Shown here piece after piece: positions 8,257 to 16,840 of a stretch of 64,000 nt of DNA (the stretch's first letter is position 1; every line of letters starts with the position of its first letter). The position numbers and the translations under genes were made by a program. The notes beneath the pieces were generated by a model. The model made no database searches. It was not told where the DNA came from and was given only the letters and a program-made list of their open reading frames with translations. The stretch covers positions 124,001-188,000 of the forward strand of contig JBJKSB010000041.1 of the NCBI GenBank assembly GCA_046704385.1, read 5' to 3'. The stretch comes from GH45 sp046704385 (lineage in GTDB: Bacteria; Bacteroidota; Bacteroidia; Bacteroidales; SZUA-534).

Positions 8257-9001
8257 ATAGTGTTTGGTTTAAATATTTTTGTGAGTTAAGCAGTTTAACT
8301 GACTTTTCAGGGAGGATAAGATTTTTTAATAACATCAGCTGATATTCATTGTGTAAATCGGTGCCTAACCATTCAATCATGGAATTTTGTAACAACAACT
8401 CACTTAATTTTATTGAACCCACGCCATATGCTCCAACCAGAGAGAGGATATTTAACTGAAAAAGAATATTTCGGTCTTTTAAATCGAATAATTTGGTAGG
8501 ATCGTTAAACCAATACATATAGCGCTCCGGGTGTGCCAACACCGGGCGGTAACCGTTGGTCTGTAGTTCAAAAAAAGCATCCTTATAGGTTCGTGGCGGT
8601 TCTACAAACGAGAATTCCACCAACACATAATTATCGCCAAAGGTTAATAAGGGTTCCTTAGCAATTTTTGACATAAAATCATAATCGATATAATATTCTG
8701 CGGCAGCAGTCAAATTCAACTGCACAGATTTTTCAGCCAGTTGGTTATTTACCTGGCCTAAACCCTTATTTATTATTTCAGGAGTATTGCGGTAATAATC
8801 GCCCATTATATGCGGGGTCGTTACCGACTTTTTGTATCCCAGGTCAAGCAATCCCTGGCTCAGAATCAAACTCTCTTCCGGCGATTTTGAACCGTCATCG
8901 ATACCCGGGATAAGATGCGAGTGAATATCGGTACCCAGAAATGATAAATCAAAAGGAACCATAGGCTCCTTTTTTTTAAATATATTTCTAAATACTGACA
9001 T
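8255..9001 (-). CDS. CpsB/CapC-type (YwqE-like) tyrosine-protein phosphatase, PHP superfamily
   Basis: The 248-residue protein carries the metal-binding N-terminal PHP motif FLGTDIHSHLIPGIDDG (His27, His29) and further metal-site segments (TTPHIMGDYY, LAHPERYMY, LGTDLHNEYQ). This manganese-dependent phosphatase family dephosphorylates tyrosine kinases that control capsule and exopolysaccharide export. It lies downstream of rfbB on the same strand (78-base gap), consistent with a surface polysaccharide role. A histidinol-phosphatase-like activity is an alternative, but the IDDG signature favours CpsB. Confidence 0.87.
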   Translation of the reverse strand: MSVFRNIFKKKEPMVPFDLSFLGTDIHSHLIPGIDDGSKSPEESLILSQGLLDLGYKKSVTTPHIMGDYYRNTPEIINKGLGQVNNQLAEKSVQLNLTAAAEYYIDYDFMSKIAKEPLLTFGDNYVLVEFSFVEPPRTYKDAFFELQTNGYRPVLAHPERYMYWFNDPTKLFDLKDRNILFQLNILSLVGAYGVGSIKLSELLLQNSMIEWLGTDLHNEYQLMLLKNLILPEKSVKLLNSQKYLNQTL

Positions 9002-9079
9002 ATCCGGGTATTATTAGGGTAATATTACAAATGGTTATATAATTTGTATTAACTCAAAACAGATTATAGATTATCAAAA

Positions 9080-10132
9080 TTAATTGTTATACATTTTTTC
9101 ATAATATTCAGCATAAGCTCCTGACACAATCCTGTCCATCCATGCCTGATTTTTGAGGTACCAGCCAACCGTTTTTTCCAGCCCTTCTTCAAAAGTTAAT
9201 GAAGGTTTCCAACCCAGTTCTTTTTCTATTAATGATGCATCAATGGCATACCGCAAATCGTGTCCGGCCCGGTCAGTCACATAGGTGATCAGTTTTTCTG
9301 ATTCACCGGCTTCCCGGCCAAGTTTTTTATCCATAACCTTGCATAACAAACGAATCAGGTCAATGTTTGTCCATTCATTATGACCTCCAATATTGTAGGT
9401 TTTTTTATTTGCGGCCTTATGGAAAATTAAATCAATGGCGGCAGCATGATCTTTTACAAATAACCAGTCGCGTATATTTTCGCCTTTGCCATAAATAGGA
9501 ATCGCCTTTTTGTTTTTTATATTATTGATAGCCAGGGGCAACAGTTTTTCAGGAAATTGATTAGGGCCATAATTGTTAGAACAGTTACTAATTACAAATG
9601 GCAACTTGTATGTGTTGCCGTAAGCTCTCACAAAGTGGTCGCTCGAAGCTTTTGAAGCTGAATATGGGCTTTGCGGATCATAGGATGTTTCTTCAGTGAA
9701 AAACCCGGTTTCGCCCAAAGCGCCATAAACTTCATCGGTTGAAATATGATAAAAGCGTTTTCCTTCGTAGTTATCTTTCCAGTTTTCTTTGCAGGCGTTC
9801 AATAAATTCACTGTGCCCAAAACGTTGGTATTTATAAATGCCATCGGATCTTTAATTGAACGATCGACATGGCTTTCGGCAGCCAGGTGAATAACGCCAT
9901 CGAAATTGTATTCAGCAAATAATTTATTAATAAACTCAGCATCAACAATATCGCCTTTTACAAATTTATAATTGGGCTTATTTTCAATTTCTGTCAGGTT
10001 TTCGAGGTTCCCGGCGTATGTTAAATTGTCGAGGTTCACAATTTGATAATCAGGATAATTGTTGACAAACCGGATCACCACATGCGATCCAATAAATCCG
10101 GCACCCCCGGTGATTAAAATATTTTTTTTCAT
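9080..10132 (-). CDS. rfbB: dTDP-glucose 4,6-dehydratase
   Basis: This 350-residue extended SDR converts dTDP-glucose to dTDP-4-keto-6-deoxyglucose, the second step towards dTDP-rhamnose. It has the NAD motif GGAGFIGSH (residues 9-17), the family-specific STDEVYG (Thr132-Asp133-Glu134) and the active-site YSASK (Tyr157, Lys161). The NCSNNYGPNQFPEKLLP segment is diagnostic of RfbB. rfbA, C and D are not adjacent; the neighbour is the CpsB-like phosphatase. Confidence 0.95.
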   Translation of the reverse strand: MKKNILITGGAGFIGSHVVIRFVNNYPDYQIVNLDNLTYAGNLENLTEIENKPNYKFVKGDIVDAEFINKLFAEYNFDGVIHLAAESHVDRSIKDPMAFINTNVLGTVNLLNACKENWKDNYEGKRFYHISTDEVYGALGETGFFTEETSYDPQSPYSASKASSDHFVRAYGNTYKLPFVISNCSNNYGPNQFPEKLLPLAINNIKNKKAIPIYGKGENIRDWLFVKDHAAAIDLIFHKAANKKTYNIGGHNEWTNIDLIRLLCKVMDKKLGREAGESEKLITYVTDRAGHDLRYAIDASLIEKELGWKPSLTFEEGLEKTVGWYLKNQAWMDRIVSGAYAEYYEKMYNN

Positions 10133-10190
10133 TTGTTTATTTGTCGGTGTTTATAATACAGTAATATTCAGCATCAATATTTTAAAGTTG

Positions 10191-10198
10191 CAAACATA
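10191..10198 (-). promoter_or_regulatory. Candidate -7 box for rfbB
   Basis: On the minus strand this reads TATGTTTG, a perfect TAnnTTTG, ~59 bases before the rfbB ATG. No clear -33 element is visible. A divergent TAATTTTG box lies at 10244-10251 before the HU/SPOR gene. Confidence 0.3.
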
Positions 10199-10268
10199 CG
10201 TATTTTTACCCTTTCGGTAAATGGATACCATTTATAAATTTGTTAATTTTGCAACATATCGGCATAAT

Positions 10269-11243
10269 ATGCAAGACATAAATAAGTATATAAGCGGACT
10301 TTTATTTATACACGATTGTGTTATTCTGCCTGGTTTTGGGGGATTGGTTACCAACTACCGACCAGCCGAACACAATGAAACCACACACACTTTTTTACCA
10401 CCAAAAAAAGATGTGCTTTTCAACAAAAACCTTATATATAACGATGGTTTGCTGATTAATTATCTGGCTCGTAACCAGAATATTTCATACGACGAAGCCG
10501 ATAAAATAATTAAGGAAGAAGTTCAAAAAGCCTGGTTAAAACTTGAAAAGGGACAGATGGTAAGTTTTGATGGGGTGGGATCATTTCAGTATGATGCCGA
10601 AAGAAAAATGGTGTTTACGCCTGAAGACTCAGAAAATTTCCTTACGGATGCTTACGGACTCTCTTCGTTCAGGTTTCCTCCGTTAAATTATCAAAAAAAC
10701 GCTCGCGATAAAACTTTATATAAAAGCACAACAATGGATGAGAGCGTAGTAAAAACATTAAAATGGGCTGCGGCAGCAGTATTAGTTTTAGTACTGACCC
10801 TATCGGTTTTAGTGCCCTATCAAAAGAATAAAAGCCAGGAACAAACGGCGGGCTATACTTTTGATAGCACGGTTGATCAACCTATTGAATCTGTTCATTC
10901 AGCCATGGCTGTTGATAGCAATGTGGAGGTTGTTATTGATCAGTCAACCGACAAACGCACAGCCCTGTTTTATAATGAAAATGCCCAGCCGGTAGAACAC
11001 AGGCAAAATACTGAAGGATATACATTTTATATTATTGGTGGTAGTTATAAGGAAGAAGCCAATGCAATTGATCACGCCGATTTGTTCCGAAAAAAAGGTT
11101 TTGATGCACAGGTATTGAATGCTAATGGTTTATACCGGGTTTCGTTGGCGAAGTTCGATAATAAAGTAAAAGCTCTTCACGAATTACGGCGTATCCGCAA
11201 CGAAGAACAAAACGATCAGGTTTGGTTATACTCACAGCGATAG
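10269..11243 (+). CDS. HU-CCDC81 and SPOR domain membrane protein
   Basis: The N-terminal ~125 residues are the tandem HU-like CCDC81 domain typical of Bacteroidota (MQDINKYISGLLFIHDCVIL, GFGGLVTNYRPAEHN, FDGVGSFQYD). A single transmembrane helix (WAAAAVLVLVLTLSVLVPY) follows, then a periplasmic linker and a C-terminal SPOR domain (GYTFYIIGGSYKEEANAIDH to RVSLAKFDNKVKALHEL), which binds denuded septal peptidoglycan. I start it at 10269 because the 16 residues encoded upstream, from 10221, fall before the conserved MxDINKYI opening, and a TAnnTTTG box (10244-10251) lies just before this ATG. It probably acts in cell division or envelope organisation. Confidence 0.85.
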   Translation: MQDINKYISGLLFIHDCVILPGFGGLVTNYRPAEHNETTHTFLPPKKDVLFNKNLIYNDGLLINYLARNQNISYDEADKIIKEEVQKAWLKLEKGQMVSFDGVGSFQYDAERKMVFTPEDSENFLTDAYGLSSFRFPPLNYQKNARDKTLYKSTTMDESVVKTLKWAAAAVLVLVLTLSVLVPYQKNKSQEQTAGYTFDSTVDQPIESVHSAMAVDSNVEVVIDQSTDKRTALFYNENAQPVEHRQNTEGYTFYIIGGSYKEEANAIDHADLFRKKGFDAQVLNANGLYRVSLAKFDNKVKALHELRRIRNEEQNDQVWLYSQR

Positions 11244-11269
11244 TTTAGGGAATTATATGATACAAAATA

Positions 11270-11297
11270 GGCGATGCTTACCGGCACCGCCTTTTTT
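11270..11297 (+). terminator. Terminator between convergent HU/SPOR gene and metG
   Basis: The stem GGCGATGC / GGCACCGCC, with one mismatch and a TTACC-type loop, is followed by TTTTTT. It sits 26 bases after the HU/SPOR stop and before the convergent metG stop. Confidence 0.75.
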
Positions 11298-11312
11298 ATT
11301 ATTAATTTAATG

Positions 11313-13358
11313 TCACCTTATTTCCGAACCATTGTTAAAATCTTTCTCGCACGAAATAAATCCCAATTCGCCGGTGTGGTTTTCTGCCATCAAAATCATT
11401 CCTTGCGATTCTATACCTCTTATTTTACGTGGAGCCAGGTTGATTAAAATGCTGACTTTTTTGCCGATGATATCTTCAGGATTATAACTTTCTGCTATAC
11501 CGGATACAACAGTTCGTTTATCAACGCCGGTATCGATTAACAACTTTAACAATTTTTGAGTTTTGGGTACACACTCGGCTTTCAGAATAGTGCCGGTGCG
11601 GATATCCATTTTAGCAAAATCGTCAAAAGTAATTTCTTCTTTTGCGGGTGCAACAGTTACTTTTTGGCTGGCGTTAGCCTTTTTGGTTTCCAGCAGTTTA
11701 TTGATCTGAGCCTCAATTTCTGTATCCTCAATTTTATCGAAAATCAGGAATGGTTTTTCGGTGGAATGTCCGGATTCAATAAGCGACAAATTTCCCAGCT
11801 GCTCCCAGTTAAGGGCATCAATATTTAAGATTTGCCGGATTTTTTTCGTCGTGAATGGCATAAAAGGTTCAAACACAATGCTCAGGTTGGCGGTAATCTG
11901 TAAACACAGGTTCATAATAGTCTCCACCCGTTTGGCATCTTCTTTTACCACTTTCCATGGCTCGGTATCTGCCAGGTATTTATTGCCCAAACGTGCCAGG
12001 TTCATCGCTTCTTTCAAAGCTTCACGAAAACGGAAGCTTTCCAAAGCTTTTTCTACTTTATCTTTGTAAGTTTCCAGTTCGGCGATAGTTTCCTTATCGT
12101 AATCGGTTAAATCTCCTAAAGCCGGGACAGTCCCGTTATAATACTTTTGCATCAAAACAGTAGTACGGTTTACAAAGTTGCCCAAAATGGCAACCAGTTC
12201 ATTATTATTCCGGGCCTGGAAATCTTTCCAGGTAAAATCGTTGTCTTTGGTTTCAGGCATATTTGCGGCCAGCACATAACGCAAAACATCCTGCTTGCCG
12301 GGGAATTCTACCAGGTATTCATGCAACCAAACCGCCCAGTTCCTCGAAGTGGATATTTTATCATTTTCAAGGTTCAGGAATTCGTTGCCGGGAACATTAT
12401 CCGGTAAAATATAATCACCATGGGCACGTAACATGGTGGGAAAAATAATGCAATGAAATACAATATTATCTTTTCCGATAAAATGGATCAATCGGGCCTC
12501 ATCGTCCTGCCAGTATTTTTTCCAGTCTTTTCCGTTTTCTTCAGCCCATTCAATGGTGTTTGATATATAACCAATAGGGGCATCGAACCAAACATAGAGC
12601 ACTTTTCCTTCAGCACCTTCAACCGGAACCGGAACACCCCAGCTCAGGTCGCGGCTAACGGCACGGGGTTGCAGACCAGAGTCAAGCCATGATTTGCATT
12701 GACCGTAAACATTCGGTTTCCATTCGGTATGTTCTTCCAGTATCCATTTTTTCAGAAAATCTTCGTGTTGATCCAACGGTAAATACCAGTGTTTGGTTTC
12801 TTTCAATACGGGTTGGCTTCCACTTAGTGTTGATTTAGGATTAATAAGATCCAGCGGGCTTAGTGAAGAACCACACGATTCACACTGGTCGCCATAAGCA
12901 CCGTCATTGTTGCATCGCGGACAGGTACCTTTAATATAACGGTCGGCAAGAAATTGTTGAGCTTCCTCGTCATAATATTGTTCGCTGATTTTCTCAATAA
13001 ATTTACCTTCGTCGTATAGTTTTTTGAAAAAATCGCTGGCAGTTTTGTGGTGAGTTTTTGAAGTAGTTCGGGAATAAACATCGAATGAAATGCCGAATTC
13101 CTCAAATGATTTTTTAATAATTCCATGATATTTATCGACAATATCCTGGGGCGTAACTCCTTCGTTTCGGGCTTTTATTGTAATGGGAACACCATGTTCA
13201 TCGGAACCACCTACAAAAACAACATCTTTTCCTTTACCGCGCAGATAACGGGCATAAATGTCGGCAGGCACATAAACTCCGGCCAGGTGGCCAATATGAA
13301 CCGGCCCGTTTGCATAAGGAAGGGCCGAGGTTATGGTGTATCTTTTATAATTTTTCAC
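11313..13358 (-). CDS. metG: Methionyl-tRNA synthetase
   Basis: The 681-residue class I synthetase charges tRNA-Met. It shows the HIGH motif (His21-His24), a four-cysteine zinc knuckle (Cys146, 149, 159, 162) and a KMSKS-equivalent KISTS (334-338). The C-terminal ~105 residues are an EMAP/Trbp-type tRNA-binding domain ([20 protein letters not shown] to [15 protein letters not shown]), as in dimeric MetG proteins. Length and domains are complete. It is monocistronic. Confidence 0.97.
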   Translation of the reverse strand: MKNYKRYTITSALPYANGPVHIGHLAGVYVPADIYARYLRGKGKDVVFVGGSDEHGVPITIKARNEGVTPQDIVDKYHGIIKKSFEEFGISFDVYSRTTSKTHHKTASDFFKKLYDEGKFIEKISEQYYDEEAQQFLADRYIKGTCPRCNNDGAYGDQCESCGSSLSPLDLINPKSTLSGSQPVLKETKHWYLPLDQHEDFLKKWILEEHTEWKPNVYGQCKSWLDSGLQPRAVSRDLSWGVPVPVEGAEGKVLYVWFDAPIGYISNTIEWAEENGKDWKKYWQDDEARLIHFIGKDNIVFHCIIFPTMLRAHGDYILPDNVPGNEFLNLENDKISTSRNWAVWLHEYLVEFPGKQDVLRYVLAANMPETKDNDFTWKDFQARNNNELVAILGNFVNRTTVLMQKYYNGTVPALGDLTDYDKETIAELETYKDKVEKALESFRFREALKEAMNLARLGNKYLADTEPWKVVKEDAKRVETIMNLCLQITANLSIVFEPFMPFTTKKIRQILNIDALNWEQLGNLSLIESGHSTEKPFLIFDKIEDTEIEAQINKLLETKKANASQKVTVAPAKEEITFDDFAKMDIRTGTILKAECVPKTQKLLKLLIDTGVDKRTVVSGIAESYNPEDIIGKKVSILINLAPRKIRGIESQGMILMAENHTGELGFISCEKDFNNGSEIR

Positions 13359-13483
13359 TGTAATGATGCAATTTTAATTTTTTGCAAAGATATAATTTCG
13401 TGACAACTAGAAAGGTAAAAGTAAGAATCATTTTTATTGTGAATTGAACCAGCTTTACCTGCCCGTCATATTTCAGAAATGCC

Positions 13484-13491
13484 TACATTTG
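13484..13491 (+). promoter_or_regulatory. Candidate -7 box for ldcA operon
   Basis: TACATTTG matches TAnnTTTG, 17 bases before the ATG at 13509. No good -33 element is seen at the standard spacing. Confidence 0.3.
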
Positions 13492-13508
13492 TTCTAAATT
13501 AACCGATT

Positions 13509-14420
13509 ATGATTATACCCCCTTTTTTAAAAAGCGGCGATAAAATTGGAATAACAGCTCCTGCCCGATTCATTGAACAGCATAAATATCAGCAGGTAAT
13601 CGAGATAATTGCAACACAGGGATATGACGTCGTTCGGGGTAAAACCACATATTTGGAACATGGCCCTTTTGCCGGAACTGATGCCGAACGTGCCCTTGAT
13701 CTGCAGCAAATGATGGATGACGCATCCGTTAAAGCCATTTTTTGTTTACGTGGAGGATACGGTACCATCAGAATAATAGAGAAAATAAATTTTGACGGGT
13801 TAAAAAATAATCCGAAATGGATTATTGGATTTAGTGATATCACTGTCTTGCATAATGCACTACATAATTTGGGATTTACAACCATTCATGGTCAGATGCC
13901 GCTAAATTTTTATGGAAGGAAAGAAAACCCGGGACTTGATAAATTATTTGAGGCTTTGCAGGGGAAAAAGCCAACGTATAACTTACAAGCAAATATAAAT
14001 AACCGGGCCGGAGAAAGCCGTGGTATGGTAATTGGCGGTAATGTAGCCATTCTCGGTAGTTTAATCGGAACACCTTATGATTTAAACACGGAAGGTAAAA
14101 TTCTTTTTATTGAAGAAGTCGGGGAATATTTGTACCGGTTCGATCGCTTGATGCATCAGCTAAAACTAAGTGGCAAACTTGAAAACCTGGCCGGTTTGAT
14201 GGTGGGAGGTATAAGCGACATGACCGATAACGATCCTCCGTTTCCGCAATCGGCTCAGCAAATAATTACCGATTTAGTGGCTGAGTATAATTACCCGGTA
14301 TGTTTTGGTTTTCCTGCCGGGCATGTTGAGGAAAATTTTCCGCTGGTATTTGGCGCTGAGGCCACCCTGGAGGTTACAGATTCGCAAAGCACCTTAATTT
14401 TTAGTCATGGCCGAGCATAA
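13509..14420 (+). CDS. ldcA: Muramoyltetrapeptide LD-carboxypeptidase (S66)
   Basis: This 303-residue S66 peptidase removes the terminal D-Ala from muropeptide tetrapeptides during peptidoglycan recycling in the cytoplasm. The Ser-Glu-His triad is visible: Ser109 in GFSDITVLH, Glu202 in LFIEEVGEYLYRFDR and His272 in GFPAGHVEENFPLVFG. It has no signal peptide, as expected. Its last 14 bases overlap the start of the yraN-like gene, so the two are probably translationally coupled. Confidence 0.93.
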   Translation: MIIPPFLKSGDKIGITAPARFIEQHKYQQVIEIIATQGYDVVRGKTTYLEHGPFAGTDAERALDLQQMMDDASVKAIFCLRGGYGTIRIIEKINFDGLKNNPKWIIGFSDITVLHNALHNLGFTTIHGQMPLNFYGRKENPGLDKLFEALQGKKPTYNLQANINNRAGESRGMVIGGNVAILGSLIGTPYDLNTEGKILFIEEVGEYLYRFDRLMHQLKLSGKLENLAGLMVGGISDMTDNDPPFPQSAQQIITDLVAEYNYPVCFGFPAGHVEENFPLVFGAEATLEVTDSQSTLIFSHGRA

Positions 14421-14775
14421 CGAAACAGGCATAGAAGGTGAACTGCTGGCCGTTGAATATCTCAGGAAAAAAGGTTATCAGATTCTGGATACGAACTGGC
14501 GCTATAATTATAAGGAGATTGATATTGTAGCACAACAAAACAACACCATGGTTTTTGTAGAAGTTAAAACCCGGGCTACCACGGCCTTTGAGTTACCAAA
14601 AGAGGCCGTAACCAAGGCAAAGATGAAAAACCTGGTGTACGCGGCAGACAATTATTTACAACTCAAAAACATTGAATTAGAGAGTCGTTTTGATATTGTT
14701 TCTGTTTTGGCCGGCGAAACATTTAAAATATTGGAACATTTGGAAGATGCTTTTCGACCAAACGAACTGATTTAA
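14407..14775 (+). CDS. UPF0102/YraN-family nuclease-fold protein
   Basis: The 122-residue protein has the UPF0102 pattern: GIEGELLAVEYLRKKGY, then YKEIDIVAQ and MVFVEVKTR. The D...ExK residues of a PD-(D/E)xK (Holliday-resolvase-like) fold are intact. The function is not established; a DNA-processing role is usually assumed. The ATG at 14407 lies inside ldcA and sets a 14-base overlap. Confidence 0.9.
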   Translation: MAEHNETGIEGELLAVEYLRKKGYQILDTNWRYNYKEIDIVAQQNNTMVFVEVKTRATTAFELPKEAVTKAKMKNLVYAADNYLQLKNIELESRFDIVSVLAGETFKILEHLEDAFRPNELI

Positions 14776-14801
14776 CCGGATTTTGAGAAATAAAATTTAA
14801 G

Positions 14802-15512
14802 TTGGCACTTTTAAAAACCATTAAAACCAGTTTATATGATTTTTTAGGATTATTTTATCCTGAACTTTGTGTGGCTTGCCACACCCATTTGTACCAACAG
14901 GAAAAAGTTTTGTGCAGCAGATGTTTATATGAATTGCCACGAACACATTTTCACAAAGTACCGGCAAACCCGGTGGAACAAACCTTCTGGGGTCGGGTGC
15001 CGATTGAAAGGGGTACAGCATTCTTCTTTTTTAAGAAAGGCAGTAAATACCAAAAACTTTTACATCAATTGAAGTATCACAACCGGACCGATGTTGGTAT
15101 TGAATTGGGGCGCTTGTTGGCTTCTGACTTTAAAGCAGAACAAGCGTTTAATGAATTCGATTTTATTATCCCGGTGCCGCTGCACCCTAAAAAACAATAT
15201 AAACGCGGCTACAATCAAAGTGAATTAATAGGGCGGGGCATTGCTGAAGTTTTGAACGTGCCGGTAAAAACCAACTATTTATATCGAAAAATTTTTACTG
15301 AAACCCAGACCCAAAAATCCCGATATGAGCGTTGGGAAAACGTTGAGGATGTTTTTGGGGTACACCATCCTGAAAAGCTTGAAGGCAAACACATTTTATT
15401 AATTGATGATGTATTAACAACAGGCGCGACTCTTGAAGGTTGTGCTCAGGTATTGCATAAAAATGCCAAACTGAAAATCAGCATTGCTACCCTGGCATAT
15501 GCAAATATTTAA
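14802..15512 (+). CDS. ComF-family phosphoribosyltransferase-like protein
   Basis: The 236-residue protein has the ComF layout: an N-terminal zinc ribbon (LFYPELCVACHTHL, then LCSRCLYELP) and a C-terminal PRTase fold with the PRPP loop HILLIDDVLTTGATLEG. RGYNQSELIGRGIA is also typical. ComF proteins take part in natural transformation DNA uptake, but many homologues lack competence partners. The start is a TTG (14802), chosen because the family begins just before the LL..LYDFLGLFYPE segment and no ATG lies nearby. It belongs to the ldcA-yraN-comF run. Confidence 0.87.
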   Translation: MALLKTIKTSLYDFLGLFYPELCVACHTHLYQQEKVLCSRCLYELPRTHFHKVPANPVEQTFWGRVPIERGTAFFFFKKGSKYQKLLHQLKYHNRTDVGIELGRLLASDFKAEQAFNEFDFIIPVPLHPKKQYKRGYNQSELIGRGIAEVLNVPVKTNYLYRKIFTETQTQKSRYERWENVEDVFGVHHPEKLEGKHILLIDDVLTTGATLEGCAQVLHKNAKLKISIATLAYANI

Positions 15513-15551
15513 TTATTTAAATTTCTTCATTTCCACTTCATTATCCACCTC

Positions 15552-15559
15552 TACATTTG
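15552..15559 (+). promoter_or_regulatory. Candidate -7 box upstream of the DUF2202 pair
   Basis: TACATTTG matches TAnnTTTG and lies 75 bases before the ATG at 15634. No -33 element is evident, so the call is weak. Confidence 0.25.
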
Positions 15560-15633
15560 TTTCGAAACACTGCTTAAAGCATAAAATTTTAGCAGAAGAA
15601 AAAATTACTAATTAACAATTAAACTAATAGATT

Positions 15634-15960
15634 ATGAAAACAAAAATTTTTTTAACTGCGATGATCGTAGTTGTATTTATGGTTGTAGCATCAGCACAAC
15701 AAAAATCGAATCAAACAAAAGCAGAGACAAAAACACAAACCTTTTTTGTGGATGAAAACAATGATGGTGTTTGTGATAATTACACAGGACAGGGAAAACA
15801 TCAGCGCAGAGGACATCAAATTAGCACTCAAAGCAACAATCAAAAAAGCGCCGGGTTACTACAGGGCAAGGGAAAAAAGAATGGAAAAGGCAATGGGCAG
15901 GGCCGCCGGATAAATTTCGTCGATGCCAATAATAACGGGATTTGCGATAACAAAGAATAA
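15634..15960 (+). CDS. Small secreted protein with two DxNxDGxCD-type metal-binding repeats
   Basis: The 108-residue product has a signal peptide (residues 1-21, cleavage at ASA-QQ). Two near-identical segments flank a basic Gly/Lys/Asn/Gln-rich middle: FVDENNDGVCDN at ~44-55 and FVDANNNGICDN near the C-terminus. Their acidic and Asn spacing resembles an EF-hand or dockerin calcium loop, and each adds one Cys. The family is not recognised. It is 44 bases upstream of a DUF2202 lipoprotein whose C-terminus has a similar GNGQG-rich tail, suggesting a functional pair outside the cytoplasm. Confidence 0.7.
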   Translation: MKTKIFLTAMIVVVFMVVASAQQKSNQTKAETKTQTFFVDENNDGVCDNYTGQGKHQRRGHQISTQSNNQKSAGLLQGKGKKNGKGNGQGRRINFVDANNNGICDNKE

Positions 15961-16004
15961 GGACGAGATCTCAACTTGAAAATTAACTTTAAAAAGAAAC
16001 AACA

Positions 16005-16790
16005 ATGAAAACACAAGTTTTAAGTATAATAGGGATTTTGTTTTTAGCTACTTTTTTCTCCTCATGCGAAAACAAAAATTATAATGATCGCTCCACTGAA
16101 TATACCACGGTTCTTGATGTTCAGGATGACGGAACTTCGGCAATAATAACTTCGGATTTAAAATCTGTTACTTTAGACACACCCGTCACTTCGTCCTCAG
16201 ATGAGGAGCTGTTGCTTCACATGAAAGATGAAGAAAAACTGGCCCGCGATGTTTATTACACCCTATATTTAAAATGGGGGAATCAGATATTCAATAATAT
16301 AGCAGCCGCAGAACAAAAGCATCTTGATGCTATCATGTTGCTAATCGACAATTACTCTGATCTTCTGGTTGAGGAAGGGGATGCCGGACAATATGAAAAT
16401 GAAGAATTTTTGCAATTATTTAATGAATTGACTGCCCGGGGTTCAGAATCTGTTGAGGAAGCATACTCGGTAGGGGCTTTAATTGAAGAACTGGATATTT
16501 ATGATTTAGATAATTTTCTGACACAAACCACCAACGAAAATATGATTTTGGTGTTTGAAAACCTGCTTCGCGGTTCGCGGAATCACCTTCGTGCTTTTTA
16601 CAGAAATCTGGAAACTCTGGGTCTGACATATACCCCATCGTATCTTGATGATATTGCTTTCGCCGATATTGTTTCATCACCAATGGAACAAGGAAAACGC
16701 TATGCCAAACAAAACGGAAAACGTTATGGTAATGGCGGAAACGGCCAGGGAGGGCCAAATGGTAGTGGTGATGGGACATGCAACCAATAA
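16005..16790 (+). CDS. DUF2202 ferritin-like lipoprotein
   Basis: The 261-residue product has a lipoprotein signal (FFSSC, Cys21). The central DUF2202 domain (residues ~65-220) has two ferritin-like Glu motifs: LLLHMKDEEKLARDVYYTLY and AAAEQKHLDAIMLLIDNY. The spacing suggests a di-metal four-helix bundle. The last ~30 residues are low-complexity Gly/Asn (GNGGNGQGGPNGSGDG). The function of DUF2202 is unknown. It is the second gene after the small metal-binding repeat protein and ends at a strong terminator. Confidence 0.85.
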   Translation: MKTQVLSIIGILFLATFFSSCENKNYNDRSTEYTTVLDVQDDGTSAIITSDLKSVTLDTPVTSSSDEELLLHMKDEEKLARDVYYTLYLKWGNQIFNNIAAAEQKHLDAIMLLIDNYSDLLVEEGDAGQYENEEFLQLFNELTARGSESVEEAYSVGALIEELDIYDLDNFLTQTTNENMILVFENLLRGSRNHLRAFYRNLETLGLTYTPSYLDDIAFADIVSSPMEQGKRYAKQNGKRYGNGGNGQGGPNGSGDGTCNQ

Positions 16791-16805
16791 TTTTTGGTTA
16801 AACGA

Positions 16806-16832
16806 AAGGGGCTCTTGAAACAGCCCCTTTTT
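16806..16832 (+). terminator. Terminator between DUF2202 gene and convergent chemotaxis gene
   Basis: The perfect stem AAGGGGCT / AGCCCCTT has an 8-base loop and is followed by TTT. It may act in both directions, because the minus-strand chemotaxis gene ends at 16841. Confidence 0.8.
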
Positions 16833-16840
16833 ATTTAGTT

